This document shows positions 34,901 through 42,900 of a stretch of 64,000 bases of DNA, piece after piece. Position 1 is the stretch's first letter, and each line of letters starts with the position of its first letter. Source of the stretch: Owenia fusiformis (lineage: Eukaryota > Annelida > Polychaeta > Sabellida > Oweniidae); assembly GCA_903813345.2 (NCBI GenBank), contig CAIIXF020000001.1, positions 3,536,001-3,600,000 of the forward strand, written 5' to 3'. The notes under the pieces were generated by a model. That model did not search any database and was not told where the DNA came from. It was given only the letters and a program-made list of their open reading frames with translations. Made by a program: the position numbers and the translations under genes.

Positions 34901-35135
34901 GAATGGCAGTGACAAACAAAGTACATTAAAATCTGACTATAGCGTTCCCAGAACTGGGAGTGAGCTGTCTGGAACAGAGTCTGAGTATGACACTCCTAAA
35001 GTACAGCCAGACTATGACACCCCGAGGTATCTGGGAAGACTGCTTCCCGCTCCTCCAGCATATTCCAAAGACAAGCCAAAGGACCCATGGGATATTCAAG
35101 TCGTTGAGGGATGGAATGCTCAATCTAAAATTTAA
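19857..35135 (+). CDS. Lectin/trefoil/mucin transmembrane receptor, spliced model
   Basis: Predicted cell-surface receptor; no named family was recognised. Exons: 19857-19923 signal peptide, 20234-20545 first CTLD half, 20801-20959 and 22243-22410 trefoil-like, 22737-22883 second CTLD half, 23139-23771 Thr/Ser mucin stalk, 24456-24509 short charged linker, 33386-33467 transmembrane helix, 34592-35135 cytoplasmic tail and stop. Every junction has GT/AG; phases are 1 throughout until the TM/tail junction (phase 2). The sum is 2166 nt (721 aa). The start ATG at 19857 gives MGIKMKVIF followed by a hydrophobic run ending GFTTG, a good signal peptide; Met5 is an alternative. The join from 23771 or 24509 to 33386 crosses about 9 kb holding an antisense gene. 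It rests on strand, phase and the absence of other sizeable plus-strand coding between 28.3 and 33.4 kb. An alternative end at 24055 gives a 567-aa form. Ectodomain certain as coding; full linkage moderate. Confidence 0.62.
20234..20545 (+). CDS. First half of C-type lectin domain
   Basis: Residues 23-127 of the model. It shows the CTLD start: a hydrophobic first strand (LFFKIYYTKD), helix 1 with SWYNAKAYC (Cys67), GYLAKL, then the hallmark GFWIGL (106-110) and YYWIDG. It ends in phase 1 at GATG|GTGAGC, exactly where a normal CTLD continues into the long-loop region. The completing half (YTDWG...) is the 22737-22883 exon. Without splicing the frame runs on only a few codons, into the tandem repeat of the following intron. 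Confidence 0.88.
20576..20735. repeat. Tandem repeat next to the CTLD splice donor
   Basis: About four copies of AGTAACTAAGTAATAGTTCA followed by TACATTTTTACACT (unit about 34-40 bp, one copy partly duplicated). It begins some 30 bp after the donor of the first CTLD exon and fills most of that 255-bp intron. Confidence 0.85.
20801..20959 (+). CDS. Trefoil-like (P-type) exon 1, inside the CTLD
   Basis: A 159-nt symmetric (1-1) exon with acceptor TTTCCAG and donor AATA|GTAAAA. In the phase set by its neighbours it is fully open and gives LECTRSTQLSC, then ESCRKNMCCW and TECVF. The order C...C...C-x4-CC...C-F is the trefoil/P-domain signature, with a longer Cys2-Cys3 spacing and a shorter last loop than classical trefoil factors. 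The donor is weaker than others in the gene, so this exon may be optional. The alternative frame from ATG 20777 has no domain pattern and I do not regard it as real. Confidence 0.72.
21101..22217. mobile_element. Decayed Tc1/mariner-type element with long terminal inverted repeats
   Basis: The ends read CAGGGTGGGCCAAAAA and its inverse TTTTTGGCCCACCCTG, flanked by TA on both sides (21099-21100 and 22218-22219), the target duplication of this superfamily. Inverted repeats extend about 275 bp on each side (for example GGAGGCCGGGTTGCT). The centre has transposase remnants on the plus strand in shifting frames: QQDIASYH (the usual QQD-x-A-x-x-H region) and PPTSPDAN (the usual SPDLN region). Frameshifts and stops show it is dead and internally deleted. 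It lies in the intron between the two trefoil exons. Confidence 0.82.
22243..22410 (+). CDS. Trefoil-like (P-type) exon 2, inside the CTLD
   Basis: A 168-nt symmetric (1-1) exon after GCCCAACAG, ending CTGG|GTGAGT. The protein has NSCEVEDRFRDAC, then TTCRADKDCCYRR and YPTCFYKH. Six cysteines in the order C-x8-C, C-x4-CC and C-F, with the Arg in the first loop, match the trefoil/P domain well. It sits only 25 bp after the right end of the mariner element, so its acceptor tract is partly defined by that insertion. It joins in frame both to trefoil exon 1 and to the second CTLD half. Confidence 0.8.
22737..22883 (+). CDS. Second half of C-type lectin domain
   Basis: A 147-nt (1-1) exon encoding YTDWGIGKGG, RRCGILW, WQWDHQKC and VGFICQY. 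These are strands 3-5 of a CTLD with the three remaining canonical cysteines (RRC, QKC, FIC) that pair with Cys67 of the first half. The sugar/calcium motifs EPN or QPD and WND are absent: the EPN position reads GKGGTD and the WND position WDH. Classical calcium-dependent sugar binding is therefore unlikely. Together with exon 20234-20545 the four cysteines make a complete domain. Confidence 0.88.
23139..23771 (+). CDS. Thr/Ser-rich mucin-like stalk exon
   Basis: A 633-nt (1-1) exon encoding about 210 residues dominated by Thr, Ser, Ala and Val. It has a tandem motif of about 8-10 residues (TTIVDTTMADTTF-like) in its first half and Ser/Thr/Ala runs in its second. This composition is typical of a heavily O-glycosylated extended stalk. 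The antisense frame across the same interval is open only because the sequence is low-complexity. It ends at ATAG|GTGAGT. Confidence 0.85.
23838..24055 (+). CDS. Alternative terminal exon with hydrophobic C-terminus (GPI-like)
   Basis: The exon starts after TTTTTCAG in phase 1 and ends at TGA 24053-24055. It has a polar spacer, then an amphipathic stretch, and finishes IICNILVATLCALIL with no cytoplasmic residues after it, as expected for a GPI-attachment signal. The intron before it is only 66 nt, a multiple of three and free of stops, so the unspliced frame is also open. Without splicing, 22 extra residues would be included. Competing fates for the stalk exon are this end or splicing on to 24456 and the transmembrane exon. 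Confidence 0.6.
24456..24509 (+). CDS. Short charged linker exon (candidate)
   Basis: A 54-nt, phase 1-1 exon between AATATTTTAG and ATTG|GTAAGT, encoding LASIKREREESDRAGK. It is a compatible bridge from the mucin stalk exon to the transmembrane exon. The donor is strong and the acceptor pyrimidine tract fair. It is too short for any domain assignment, so its support is splice consensus plus phase only. Confidence 0.45.
24560..25254 (+). other. Intron sequence without recognised features
   Basis: AT-rich non-coding DNA in the large intron of the receptor gene. I see no exon, repeat array or inverted repeat of note. Confidence 0.4.
25255..26051. mobile_element. Non-autonomous DNA element with CTATCACACCAAACTAGTTC ends
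   Basis: The left end CCCTACTATCACACCAAACT and the right end, reverse-complemented, CCCTGCTATCACACCAAACT, form terminal inverted repeats continuing through AGTTCT. A third copy of the end, in direct orientation, occurs at about 25646, so the element is a tandem or nested pair of about 395-bp halves. The interior is unusually rich in GAACG/AACG words spaced irregularly, unlike the flanking AT-rich DNA. No transposase frame was seen and the superfamily was not recognised. Confidence 0.65.
26540..27225. repeat. Inverted repeat pair carrying CCGCCATTTGTGAC
   Basis: Positions 26624-26697 are nearly the exact reverse complement of 27080-27155 (shared words include GGTTATGTCCGCCATTTGTG, TTACCGTTGTCAG and TATTCCGGTGTG). 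Weaker pairing extends outwards (ACCAAACC-GTCTG on the left with the inverse at 27167-27185). The spacer is about 380 bp and non-coding. Probably another non-autonomous DNA transposon in the receptor intron. Confidence 0.65.
27655..28266 (-). CDS. Secreted four-cysteine protein with furin site, nested antisense gene
   Basis: A 203-aa protein of no family I recognise. The start ATG at 28266 (context CAAGATGA) gives MNIVTVSLALMLLVVPATLS, a clear signal peptide; eight bases upstream is an acceptor (TTTTTTCCAG), so the longer upstream frame is intronic. After the signal comes VKR at 25, a mostly helical charged region, and a furin-type site RAKR at 105-108. The second part has more predicted helix. 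Cysteines are at 71, 125, 168 and 202. The coding part has no intron, and a 5' UTR exon lies near 28.85 kb. The gene lies inside the large intron of the plus-strand receptor model. Size, cysteines, helices and processing sites would suit a secreted cytokine- or prohormone-like factor, but that is inference only. Confidence 0.75.
   Translation of the reverse strand: MNIVTVSLALMLLVVPATLSGPVKRDSKSGMVATLKRLLAETKQAEEGETYDDSAMRDYVWEQLKRMHVVCQLRAELAGAIDGEHNIPKQEDIIDEAKEEVENMRAKRQVRLDAPWNTEHMGKMCDAMAYMKGLHISDDAAEVVYKMFGTLHYFMSQMEEKYKQQVECKPLHKATVSQPPDARLPSSTTSLLLMRQLYLEPCV
28275..28870 (-). other. 5' UTR exon and intron of the nested secreted-protein gene
   Basis: On the minus strand a good donor CAAG|GTAAGAA ends a non-coding exon at 28828, and the matching acceptor TTTCCAG precedes 28274. 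The exon probably starts near 28870. A TATA-like CTTTAAAA lies some 30 bp further upstream, near 28900. The intron (28275-28827) has no other features. Inferred from splice consensus only. Confidence 0.45.
28900..33380. other. Large receptor intron, no recognised gene
   Basis: AT-rich DNA without sizeable plus-strand coding frames. It contains related words AGTATAGTCACGC and AGTATGGTCACGC (about 29.13 and 29.37 kb), a perfect 12-bp hairpin at 30845-30874, and an inverted GGTCACATGAC / GTCATGTGACC pair near 31781-31862. A CRE-like TGACGTCA (about 32195) and a TTTA microsatellite near 32.73 kb also occur. A candidate 12-nt microexon is at 31999-32010. Confidence 0.45.
30845..30874. repeat. Perfect 12-bp inverted repeat with 6-nt loop
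   Basis: CATGGGCTTTCA, six bases, then TGAAAGCCCATG. Isolated; no adjacent T-run or gene is linked to it. Confidence 0.7.
33386..33467 (+). CDS. Transmembrane-helix exon of the lectin/trefoil receptor
   Basis: An 82-nt exon (phase 1 to phase 2) after ATTCTTCAG, with donor AAA|GTAAGA. It encodes MWIGIGVGLLVLIVLVILLI, then AFLTRKK: a 23-25-residue hydrophobic helix with a small-residue GxGxG start, followed by a basic stop-transfer cluster. It joins in frame to the tail exon at 34592. The start phase matches the lectin exons upstream, and I see no other plus-strand coding nearby that could precede it. Confidence 0.75.
34161..34545. mobile_element. 385-bp fold-back element just before the tail exon
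   Basis: Inverted arms of about 95 bp: the left begins ACTCACCTAGTTATGCTGAC, and the right, reverse-complemented, begins ACTCACCTAGTTACACTGAC. Inner parts pair almost perfectly (AGATGGAAGAACTTCCGGCT, GCAGGCGGTTCT). The left arm includes an internal palindrome GCTGACGATACGTCAGC at 34175-34191. The right end lies 46 bp upstream of the cytoplasmic-tail exon acceptor. Non-coding, with only slight arm divergence, so a fairly young insertion. Confidence 0.8.
34592..35135 (+). CDS. Cytoplasmic tail exon with nine tyrosines
   Basis: Terminal exon, phase 2 start after CATTTTAG, stop TAA at 35133-35135. About 180 residues, hydrophilic, starting QPVRKPEFAERED. Tyrosine motifs in order: TYIDD, NPLYEQ, NPGYEMM, DYEMMG, DYSVPR, EYDTPK, DYDTPR, RYLG, PAYSK. 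NPLY and NPGY fit the NPxY motif read by PTB adaptors and endocytic machinery. YEMM (twice) fits the PI3K SH2 consensus YxxM, and YSVP/YDTP (three) fit YxxP sites for Crk/Nck-type SH2 domains. A proline stretch LLPAPPAYS is near the end. It has no kinase domain, so it would have to be phosphorylated by another kinase. An internal ATG at 34662 is not the start. Confidence 0.85.
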
Positions 35136-38030
35136 TCCTTGTTAGGCATATTGAGCTTCATACATTCAAAACTTCTAACTTAGTAATTTGCATTGTTGAC
35201 TCAATAGTTGAAACCATATTCAGGTATAACTCTGCTGTGTAGTGTGTATTGTAATCACTGAGAAGAACACGGCATTTGATACCCTTTGCATTCGTTTGAC
35301 TTCACTTCTTAAAAGAGAGCTTCGTCTTCACTCTTTCAAACTAAAATAAACCTGTGAACTCACCGCACCAATCAGTGTTCGTCGGCCAAATTTGACCGAC
35401 GTTCTTTATATGGTCATTCCTTCTGACGTCATCGTTGAGCCCAGAATTGACCAATGACATGCGCATATTTAATTAGAACGCATTTGGCGCATGTTTCTTC
35501 AAGCTCGCTGATTGGCATGGAAGGTCAGCGCGTACGTCAACAGTGATTTACCCAAACTGTCACCGGTACCCATCGTTGGGGCGGGGCTACTAAACTGTAA
35601 TATGGTCTCTACTAGGCAGAGTGTAGTTTAACTAGACTCTGCACGCAGGGTAGGCATTTGAGCAGATGAGTTAGAAATATATGAATTTGAATGTTGTGTC
35701 TCTATATTTACATTGGAAATTTTAGTTCATTATCTATTGTACTGTGTTAGGTTATACAATTCATGTACCAAAATATCTACATGTGGTGTGATTCCAGCAT
35801 TATACGTACCTAGGTTGCTGTTTATATTCCAGAAATATTACGAATTAAAAACCTTTTGTACATGTATGTACAAAAATATAAATGTACATGCCATTGTTAT
35901 CTGTTAGATGGCCAATTCACTGACTATTGTCTATGCCGTTAGATAAAAGAGGAACTTCTGAGAACTTGGATAGTACTGATAATGTCAAATCTGTAACTGC
36001 ATTGGTATATTTAAGATAGAAATTGCAAATGCAATCGATCAGTTTGAAAAAGTAAGGAAGTCACTTTAGCAATTAGTTCTGATGCATGGAAAGGCCAGTA
36101 TAAAAGTAAATATCAGAGGCATAGCCAGGATGAAAAATAAGGTGAGGCAAATGTAAACATGTGAGGCAAATAAGGCATATGTAAATATATGTTGATATCC
36201 TTGTAGGAGTAAATGAACTTTTAAAGGTTTTTCAGCATTGTGTCAATGGGGATTTAGCCCAACCTTTTTATTTAGACAACTAGAAAATCATTAGAATTTG
36301 AATAAAGGTAAATAATGCTGCAAATCAATGTTGTTTTGATAGAAAATTACACCCAGAATTCAAATATGCCATCAAATAGAAATAAATGTTAGTCTTTAAT
36401 GGTTAAAAATGCAGATCTCCTAAAATCTCATTAAAAAACGAGACTTTAACAAGATTTCAAAGCTGTATGGAAAAAGGACCATTGCCTCTTTGCCCCATTT
36501 CGGCTGCATTCATGAATAATTATTCTATTATGCATTAAAATCAATGAACAAATTACTTATATTTATATCACAAAAATGTATTTGTTTAAATTTTAGAACT
36601 GGGTATTTCCAGTGCCATATTATGTACAAAGACAGAGCGAGCTTTATGAGCAAACTACGCCAAATTGCAGTAAACAATATCATACATTTAACTGTACATA
36701 TTTATAATACAACTTTACATTCTGAATAAAATGGAAAATTCTCCATAATAAAGTATATTGTTCATTTACCATTTCAGGTCTATTATGCAGAGCTGATGAA
36801 TCTCATGCACACTTTTCTTAATAGAAAAACTATAACAACTTGAAATTATTTACATTATTATCAACAAGAAATTGCCAACAATAAAAGATCCACATATACA
36901 GAGAAAAGTGCTTAGAATTATATAGATTTAAATTTCTTAAAAGCATTCAATTATATGGTATCCTTTGCTTTGTTAAATCTGCCAACGTTAGAATCCTGAG
37001 AACCAAAATGCAACAATACAATGCAGTGTTTCACATTTGTGAATAAGACTTCCAAAAAGTCAATATTTTTAAGCACGTTTCACTGAATAATCTTCATAGG
37101 GACATTTATGCTAAGTCCAAAATGCATACAATAATATCTATACTAAACTACCTTACATCTTTATCTTATAGTAAATAAATTAAATCTTGCATTTTATGCT
37201 ATATAAAAGGTGATGTCACTTGCACATTTGGCAATTATATACAATGTACACGGACACACCGACACACCTTTAATTCAATTATATTTTGCCAGCAAAACTA
37301 GCAGTTGTATCTTGAATACCTAGATTGAGACATTTATTGTACATTCAAATATTTGTTTTCAAAAATTACCTATCAGATAAAAACTCAGTAATATCTACAT
37401 GGACAAGATGCATACATTAACTGCTTATTTCATAAAAATGTTTACTTTAGCTTAATCCTAACTTTAACAGCTGAGGAACAGTACATATCCTTATATAAAT
37501 GATTTACATACAAGAGAAAATGTCAGTACAATATTCTATATATATTTTATATATTCATGATCATGAGTTACTATAACTTTTATATCTGATTTCATTTTTA
37601 AAGTACACATTCTCTAAAAAGCACCACATTCCGAAAAGAAAGTCCTACTTAAATGTCCAAGAAATGTACGACATTCACATATAATGTATTGTATATAATA
37701 ATGTCTCAACGAAAGTGTATGATTATGTACAATGCTATAAATGAAGTGAATATAAGTGCAAAACATACAAATACACACTAATATGCACAATATATGCCAT
37801 TACATGGACACACCCTGTTTAGCATATCACTTAGCTAAACACTACATATAAATAAGAACATTATTTTGTGTCTAAAATTGCACTAGAAAACAGCTGTGGC
37901 ATGCACTAATGCAAGCAGAATCGCACATTTTTATGATTTTCCACAATGAATGATGAAAAAGTATTCAACAAAAAAATCAAAAAATATTTTAAATGAATGA
38001 AGAGATGTCAAAATATTTTGTGTCATTTTC
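35136..38030. other. Intergenic region between receptor tail and ROR 3' end
   Basis: Two genes converge here, so both 3' UTRs fall inside it. The section 35300-35640 is clearly less AT-rich, with CCAAT/ATTGG words, a GACGTCAT CRE-like site and several CpGs. It also shares a 50-bp block (CTTTGCA, GACTTC, AGAGAGCTTCGTCT) with 30579-30629. The rest, 35.65-38.0 kb, is AT-rich and has no recognised exon. Confidence 0.45.
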
Positions 38031-38059
38031 ATCAGGAGAGTCACAAAGATGTTGATTTT

Positions 38060-38270
38060 GCTACAGCTGTATGATGTCCAGCCACTAAGCACAACAGCTG
38101 TATGATGTCCAGCCATTAAGCAAAAAAGCTGTATGATGTCCAGCCATTAAGCACAACAGGTGTATGATGTCCAACCATTAAGCTCAACAGTTTCATGATG
38201 TCTGGTCATCAATATCTACAGCTGTATAATGTTTAGTCAATCCTTATCTACAGCTGCATGATGCTCAGTT
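38060..38270. repeat. 31-bp tandem repeat in the ROR 3' UTR
   Basis: About six units of AGCTGTATGATGTCCAGCCA followed by TTAAGCACAAC. The middle copies are near-identical and the outer ones (towards 38270) diverged. It lies about 80-290 bp past the ROR stop codon, so it is very probably transcribed as part of the 3' UTR. Confidence 0.8.
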
Positions 38271-38348
38271 ATAAGCGCAAGTCACACTATTGTCTCATAC
38301 TGTGTGCTACAAGCACTCCTTATAAGGAGTCTGGCGCTTTGATGGATT

Positions 38349-39943
38349 CTATACTGAATTCTTGGGGTCGGGAATGTAGAGATGTGGGTGCGTGTAATTA
38401 ACATTGGGGTAAATACTGCCATTCTTATTGTTCATAATGTTATTGCTGGTGGGACTATGAAGCTTATCCAAATTATTTGTATTGTTATAGTTGTTTGGGT
38501 ATGGGTCATTACGTTTGTAGTTATTTGAGACAGATGAAGCAGAGCTGTTATGAGCCGAGGATTTGTGGCTGGAGACAGAGGGAGGGGGTGAGGGCTGTTT
38601 ATAGATGGGGCGTTGGTACATCAGTTGAGGCTGTTGCTGCTGCTGCTGTTGTTGCATCATCTGCTGCTGCATCATCTGATGTTGTTGTAACAGTTGATAT
38701 GGGTTGACTGGGGGTTGGGTGGGTGGTGGGATTGTGGTTGGCATGGGTCGGTGGCCTAAGGACTGATTGGTTATCTGGCTGGTCTGGGTGTTGTTACTGG
38801 GTCCAGTAGAGTGATGGCTACTAGGTGCACTACTAGAGTGGCCAGATTGGCTGTGAGCAACATGGTTATGTACAGCTAAGCTCTCACCACGCCAATGACG
38901 TAACCTTGTGTTAATCTCTCTAAAGTGGGGCCTCCTACCAGCTACCTCATGCCAGCATTCTATCATGAGCGTATACATGCGAGATGGGCAGTCATCGGGA
39001 CAAGGCAAGACTTGACGCGCCCGGATCATTTCAATCACTTCCTGGTTAGAGAAACCGTAATACGGCTGGAGTCCATAGCTGAATATCTCCCATAATACAA
39101 CCCCATAGCTCCATATATCACTCTCCACTGAGAATTTGCCATAGAGGATAGCCTCTGGGGGCATCCAGCGTACTGGCAACAAGCTCTTGCTCTGTACTCG
39201 ATAATAGTCCGATGAGTATATATCTCTGGACAAGCCAAAGTCTGAGATTTTGACAGTCACATTTTCTCCTACTAATATATTCCTACACGCAAGGTCTCTG
39301 TGCACAAAATGGTGGGTGGCGAGATATTCCATTCCTGCTGCCACCTGATTGGCTATATAAAACATGTCTGATTGGTCGAGGACGTGAGGTGTGGTATCGT
39401 CATCACTGATTGAGACATCTGAATGTGGGGAGTGAGTTTGGAGGTACTCATGTAGGTCCCCATGTGCCATGAACTCAAATAACATACAGTGAGGTTCCTC
39501 TCTGAGACACACACCTATGAGGCATACAATATTAGGGTGCTTTAAATCCTCCATCAAATCAATCTCCTTTTTGAAATCAGTCTGTGTTTTAGACGCTGCA
39601 TTATCTTTCACTGTTTTGATTGCTACTTTAGTGATCGCATGCTCTGATGGGTAGCCAATGAGCTCCCCTTTGTACACCTTGCCAAATGCTCCCTCTCCAA
39701 GTTCCTGGAGGAATCTTATACAGCTCATGGGGTATTCGGTTGATCTGAGGCTCTGCTTGGAGGTCAAAGGACTCAGTTCCATGTTGCCGTTGGAGCGCTT
39801 TGCGGTCTTATCCTTGAGTGCTTGTTTGTTTCTCTTGCACATGCATATTATGAAGAGAAGCAGTGCTAAGGCCAGAGGTACCGCGATACAAGGGACGAGG
39901 ATCATGATGATTTCACTAACGCCTTCGCTGCCCTTTACTTCAG
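38349..39943 (-). CDS. ROR: ROR exon encoding transmembrane helix, kinase and C-terminal tail
   Basis: A 1595-nt terminal exon. It has a transmembrane helix ([20 protein letters not shown]) and a basic juxtamembrane. The kinase has the glycine loop [15 protein letters not shown] lysine, catalytic loop HRDLACRN and DFG. The activation loop has [10 protein letters not shown] (the ROR Y-x3-YY), then PVRWMPPEA and [12 protein letters not shown]. Vertebrate ROR1/ROR2 depart from HRD and DFG; this copy keeps every catalytic residue, so an active kinase is expected. The tail is rich in Ser, His, Pro, Gln and Asn, with a Gln/Met tract ([13 protein letters not shown]), and ends PDPKNSV. The stop is TAG at 38349-38351. 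Confidence 0.95.
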
Positions 39944-42900
39944 CTGCAAAACACAACAGATGCCAATATCAACACATGCATTAACAAAAAAGAAGAAGAA
40001 TGCAATTCTAACTGAGCATGTTAAATGGCAAGTGCGTGTCTATGTCTTCATTACACTGGATGTGGATATGAACCAGTAAAGAGACACAATGTTGTTCACT
40101 ACAATAGAAAACTTAAAGGGTCTAAACTCTTACCAAACCAAATCATGAAGTTTCATCAAATTCTAAGCTAGCAGTGTACAATGATGTTTCATACTCAATA
40201 TCATTCTAGTCTAGACCCTTTAAATACATCAGTTTCAAGCTTCTAGGTGTAAAGTTGATGTTATTTTACAACAACACATTTCAGAAATACATCTCCAAAA
40301 CAGCAAATTCAAAAATCATCTACAAAACAAAACTGAAGAATGAGTAAAAAGGCATGCTAAAAACTAGTGCTAATGCAAATGTCTTAAAATAATGAACATG
40401 ATGATGAGATAAAAATCTAATTTTACATTCCCTCTTCAATCAATGTAACAGACAATATTTTCCAAAAATGTAATTCTCCTTAGTTGATATGAAAGAAGTA
40501 ATGCTAATTTGCATTTGCAATGACACAATTGTTTATGTCTATAAAGGGTCTAATTGGGGTGTCTATCAGGTGTCGCAATCAGTGGAATGCATATCTGTTT
40601 ACATATTTGATGCCAAATACTATTCCAGTAACTATGGGAATGAACTGGATTGTTCCTTGGTTGCTATGGTAACTAGCACTGTTGCCATACCGACTCAACT
40701 TCCTATAATAAACTGAAAAAGAAAATTTGGGATGAATGGAGGTACAGAATAGAGGAACAAAGGCAAGAACTTGTATGACATGTATGTACCTAAAGTCTGA
40801 AGTGAAGTAACCCTTTATCAAAATAATAATTAAAGACTTATGAAATCATTTTATCAGTCAAGGTTGCTACTGAGGGTCCATTGTTTGATACAAAGAATCA
40901 ACATTGAGAAAAGATAAATGCAGTCTCTGGATTATAAGTTCAATTAATAAACAATCCACGAATTCTGAATCTGTAGCAAAGGTTATTTATTTATACGATA
41001 AGACAGAAATTATGATTTTATGAAACTTCCACCACATATTTCAAATGGTAACTTTTAAAAATATATTAAAATTAAAAATATCAAATCAGCAAATAATTTG
41101 GGAAAAGTTGTATTTAATTTAATCAAGACATCATGCTTTACTGTACTCAGGAAAGTACAAAATAGAGGTAAACTTATTTTAATAAGATGCAATGCCATGC
41201 CTGATGTAAGAGTCACTTTATGAGAGAGTATCAAAGAATTATCTCAAGGTTTTGTATCCAACTTATTCAAATAAAGAAAGTAAATAGAGAGGCATCAAGC
41301 TCCTAGCAATAAACTTGTATTCTTGACAATATAAACTCTCTTGAAATTAATCAATCAGTCTTATTTATTAATTATTATCATAAGATAGTGTTCATTTTTG
41401 TTTACTTAATTCATCTTGTGAATGCATGGTTCCGAACATCATTCATGTCTCGAGCCCTTCTTTCAGAGGATGCATTAAATTCTTAAATTCACTGAATATT
41501 TACAAGACTCTAGACAGCCTTTAGACTTCCTTATTATAAAGTAAAATTACTTAAGATTACTCTGTAAATAGCATGGGGTCCCATCCGATAATACTATTTT
41601 CAAATCAACTTTGCATTAACTTGTGACTGAACATAATGAAGAAGCTAAATTTAAGTCTACTCCTTTATACTTTATTTGCTTGATATACTTACAGCATTTA
41701 GGTATAGAGCATAGCTCTCTAGGAACATTGGGGTTTCTAGTAAAGCACCAGGGGGCATCTTCCCTGTTTCCAGGGTTACGGCAATAATTGTGGTCACCTG
41801 GGAAACAGAAAAATACATTATTCTGTAACATTTAAAGAAGATATGGATCATACAAATCAAGTTTATATTCGAGGCACACCCATGATATAACATCCAAACC
41901 TCAGACATACTGTCCAATGAAAACCCTTACGCCCATAAATAATATAGCAAATCATAGGAGAGAATTTGTATCATGTGTAATCTTAATAAAATATTAACTA
42001 ATAATACCAGCTTAATAACTTATTCATTAACTTATGATTGATTTCTAATCAGCTGGCACTTCCTTTAACTTTTCTGAAAATATGAGTTACTAAAATGGAT
42101 ATAAAAATGATCATAGTTGTTTTAATATTCTAAATCTAAAAAAATGCTGATTCTCAATGCGCATTAAGATAATTAACATTTTGATATTGAAAAGAGTTAA
42201 ATAGTTTATGTAAGAAAATAATCTGCTATAGCTGGTGACAATGTACAATGAAATACAATGTATGCATAAAATGTGTATAATGAAATACAAAACATTGAAT
42301 TGATATGATGATCATACCTAGTTCAGGAAAACTTGAAGTTTGGAAAAAACTCATTGGATTGTGAGGTGAGTTTTCGTTCCACTTTTGGCACTCATATCCA
42401 GACAGAGTGTGACTCACTGTGCCTCTGTAAGTGTTCCCTGTCCCATTGTAGCATGTATGGCCTGAAATATATCATAAAAATTTACATGACAGAAAATTGA
42501 TGAAAAATATCAAAATGTTCAAAAATTTATCAAGTCAAATACACCTGTAATAGGAAAGGGGAGGGAAGTAGTTAAATGTCACTAAAGGTGTCAGCACTCT
42601 CTTGCAGTACTAAGAAGTGATTGAAACCTGTAGTGCCATCTTTTAATGTGATTCAACTCTATCAGATACCGTATATTCCTGTAAGGTGAGACAGAGAATA
42701 ATATTATTAAACAAGTATAATCTATCTAAACTAAACTTAACTTAAGAAGAAGAAGTTACTTACGTATATCTAGATTACGGCTGGGCCCAAGAGCACCAAC
42801 GCTGAGACAATTGGCAGCCTCAGGGGTCCCTGGTAGGGGGAGGATATCACACTTGGGTAGGATAATCTTATCAGCTAAAACACAAAAATGCACGCATAAA

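Noticed and set aside
34926-35145. Other-frame and antisense frames over the receptor tail exon
   Set aside because: Shadows of the terminal coding exon, whose tyrosine motifs and phase are coherent.
40579-40821. Open minus-strand frame between the Kringle and TM exons of ROR as an extra exon
   Set aside because: The Kringle exon (ends phase 1) joins directly to the TM exon (starts phase 1). The frame contains repeat-like GGTTGCTATGGTAAC text and has no family similarity.
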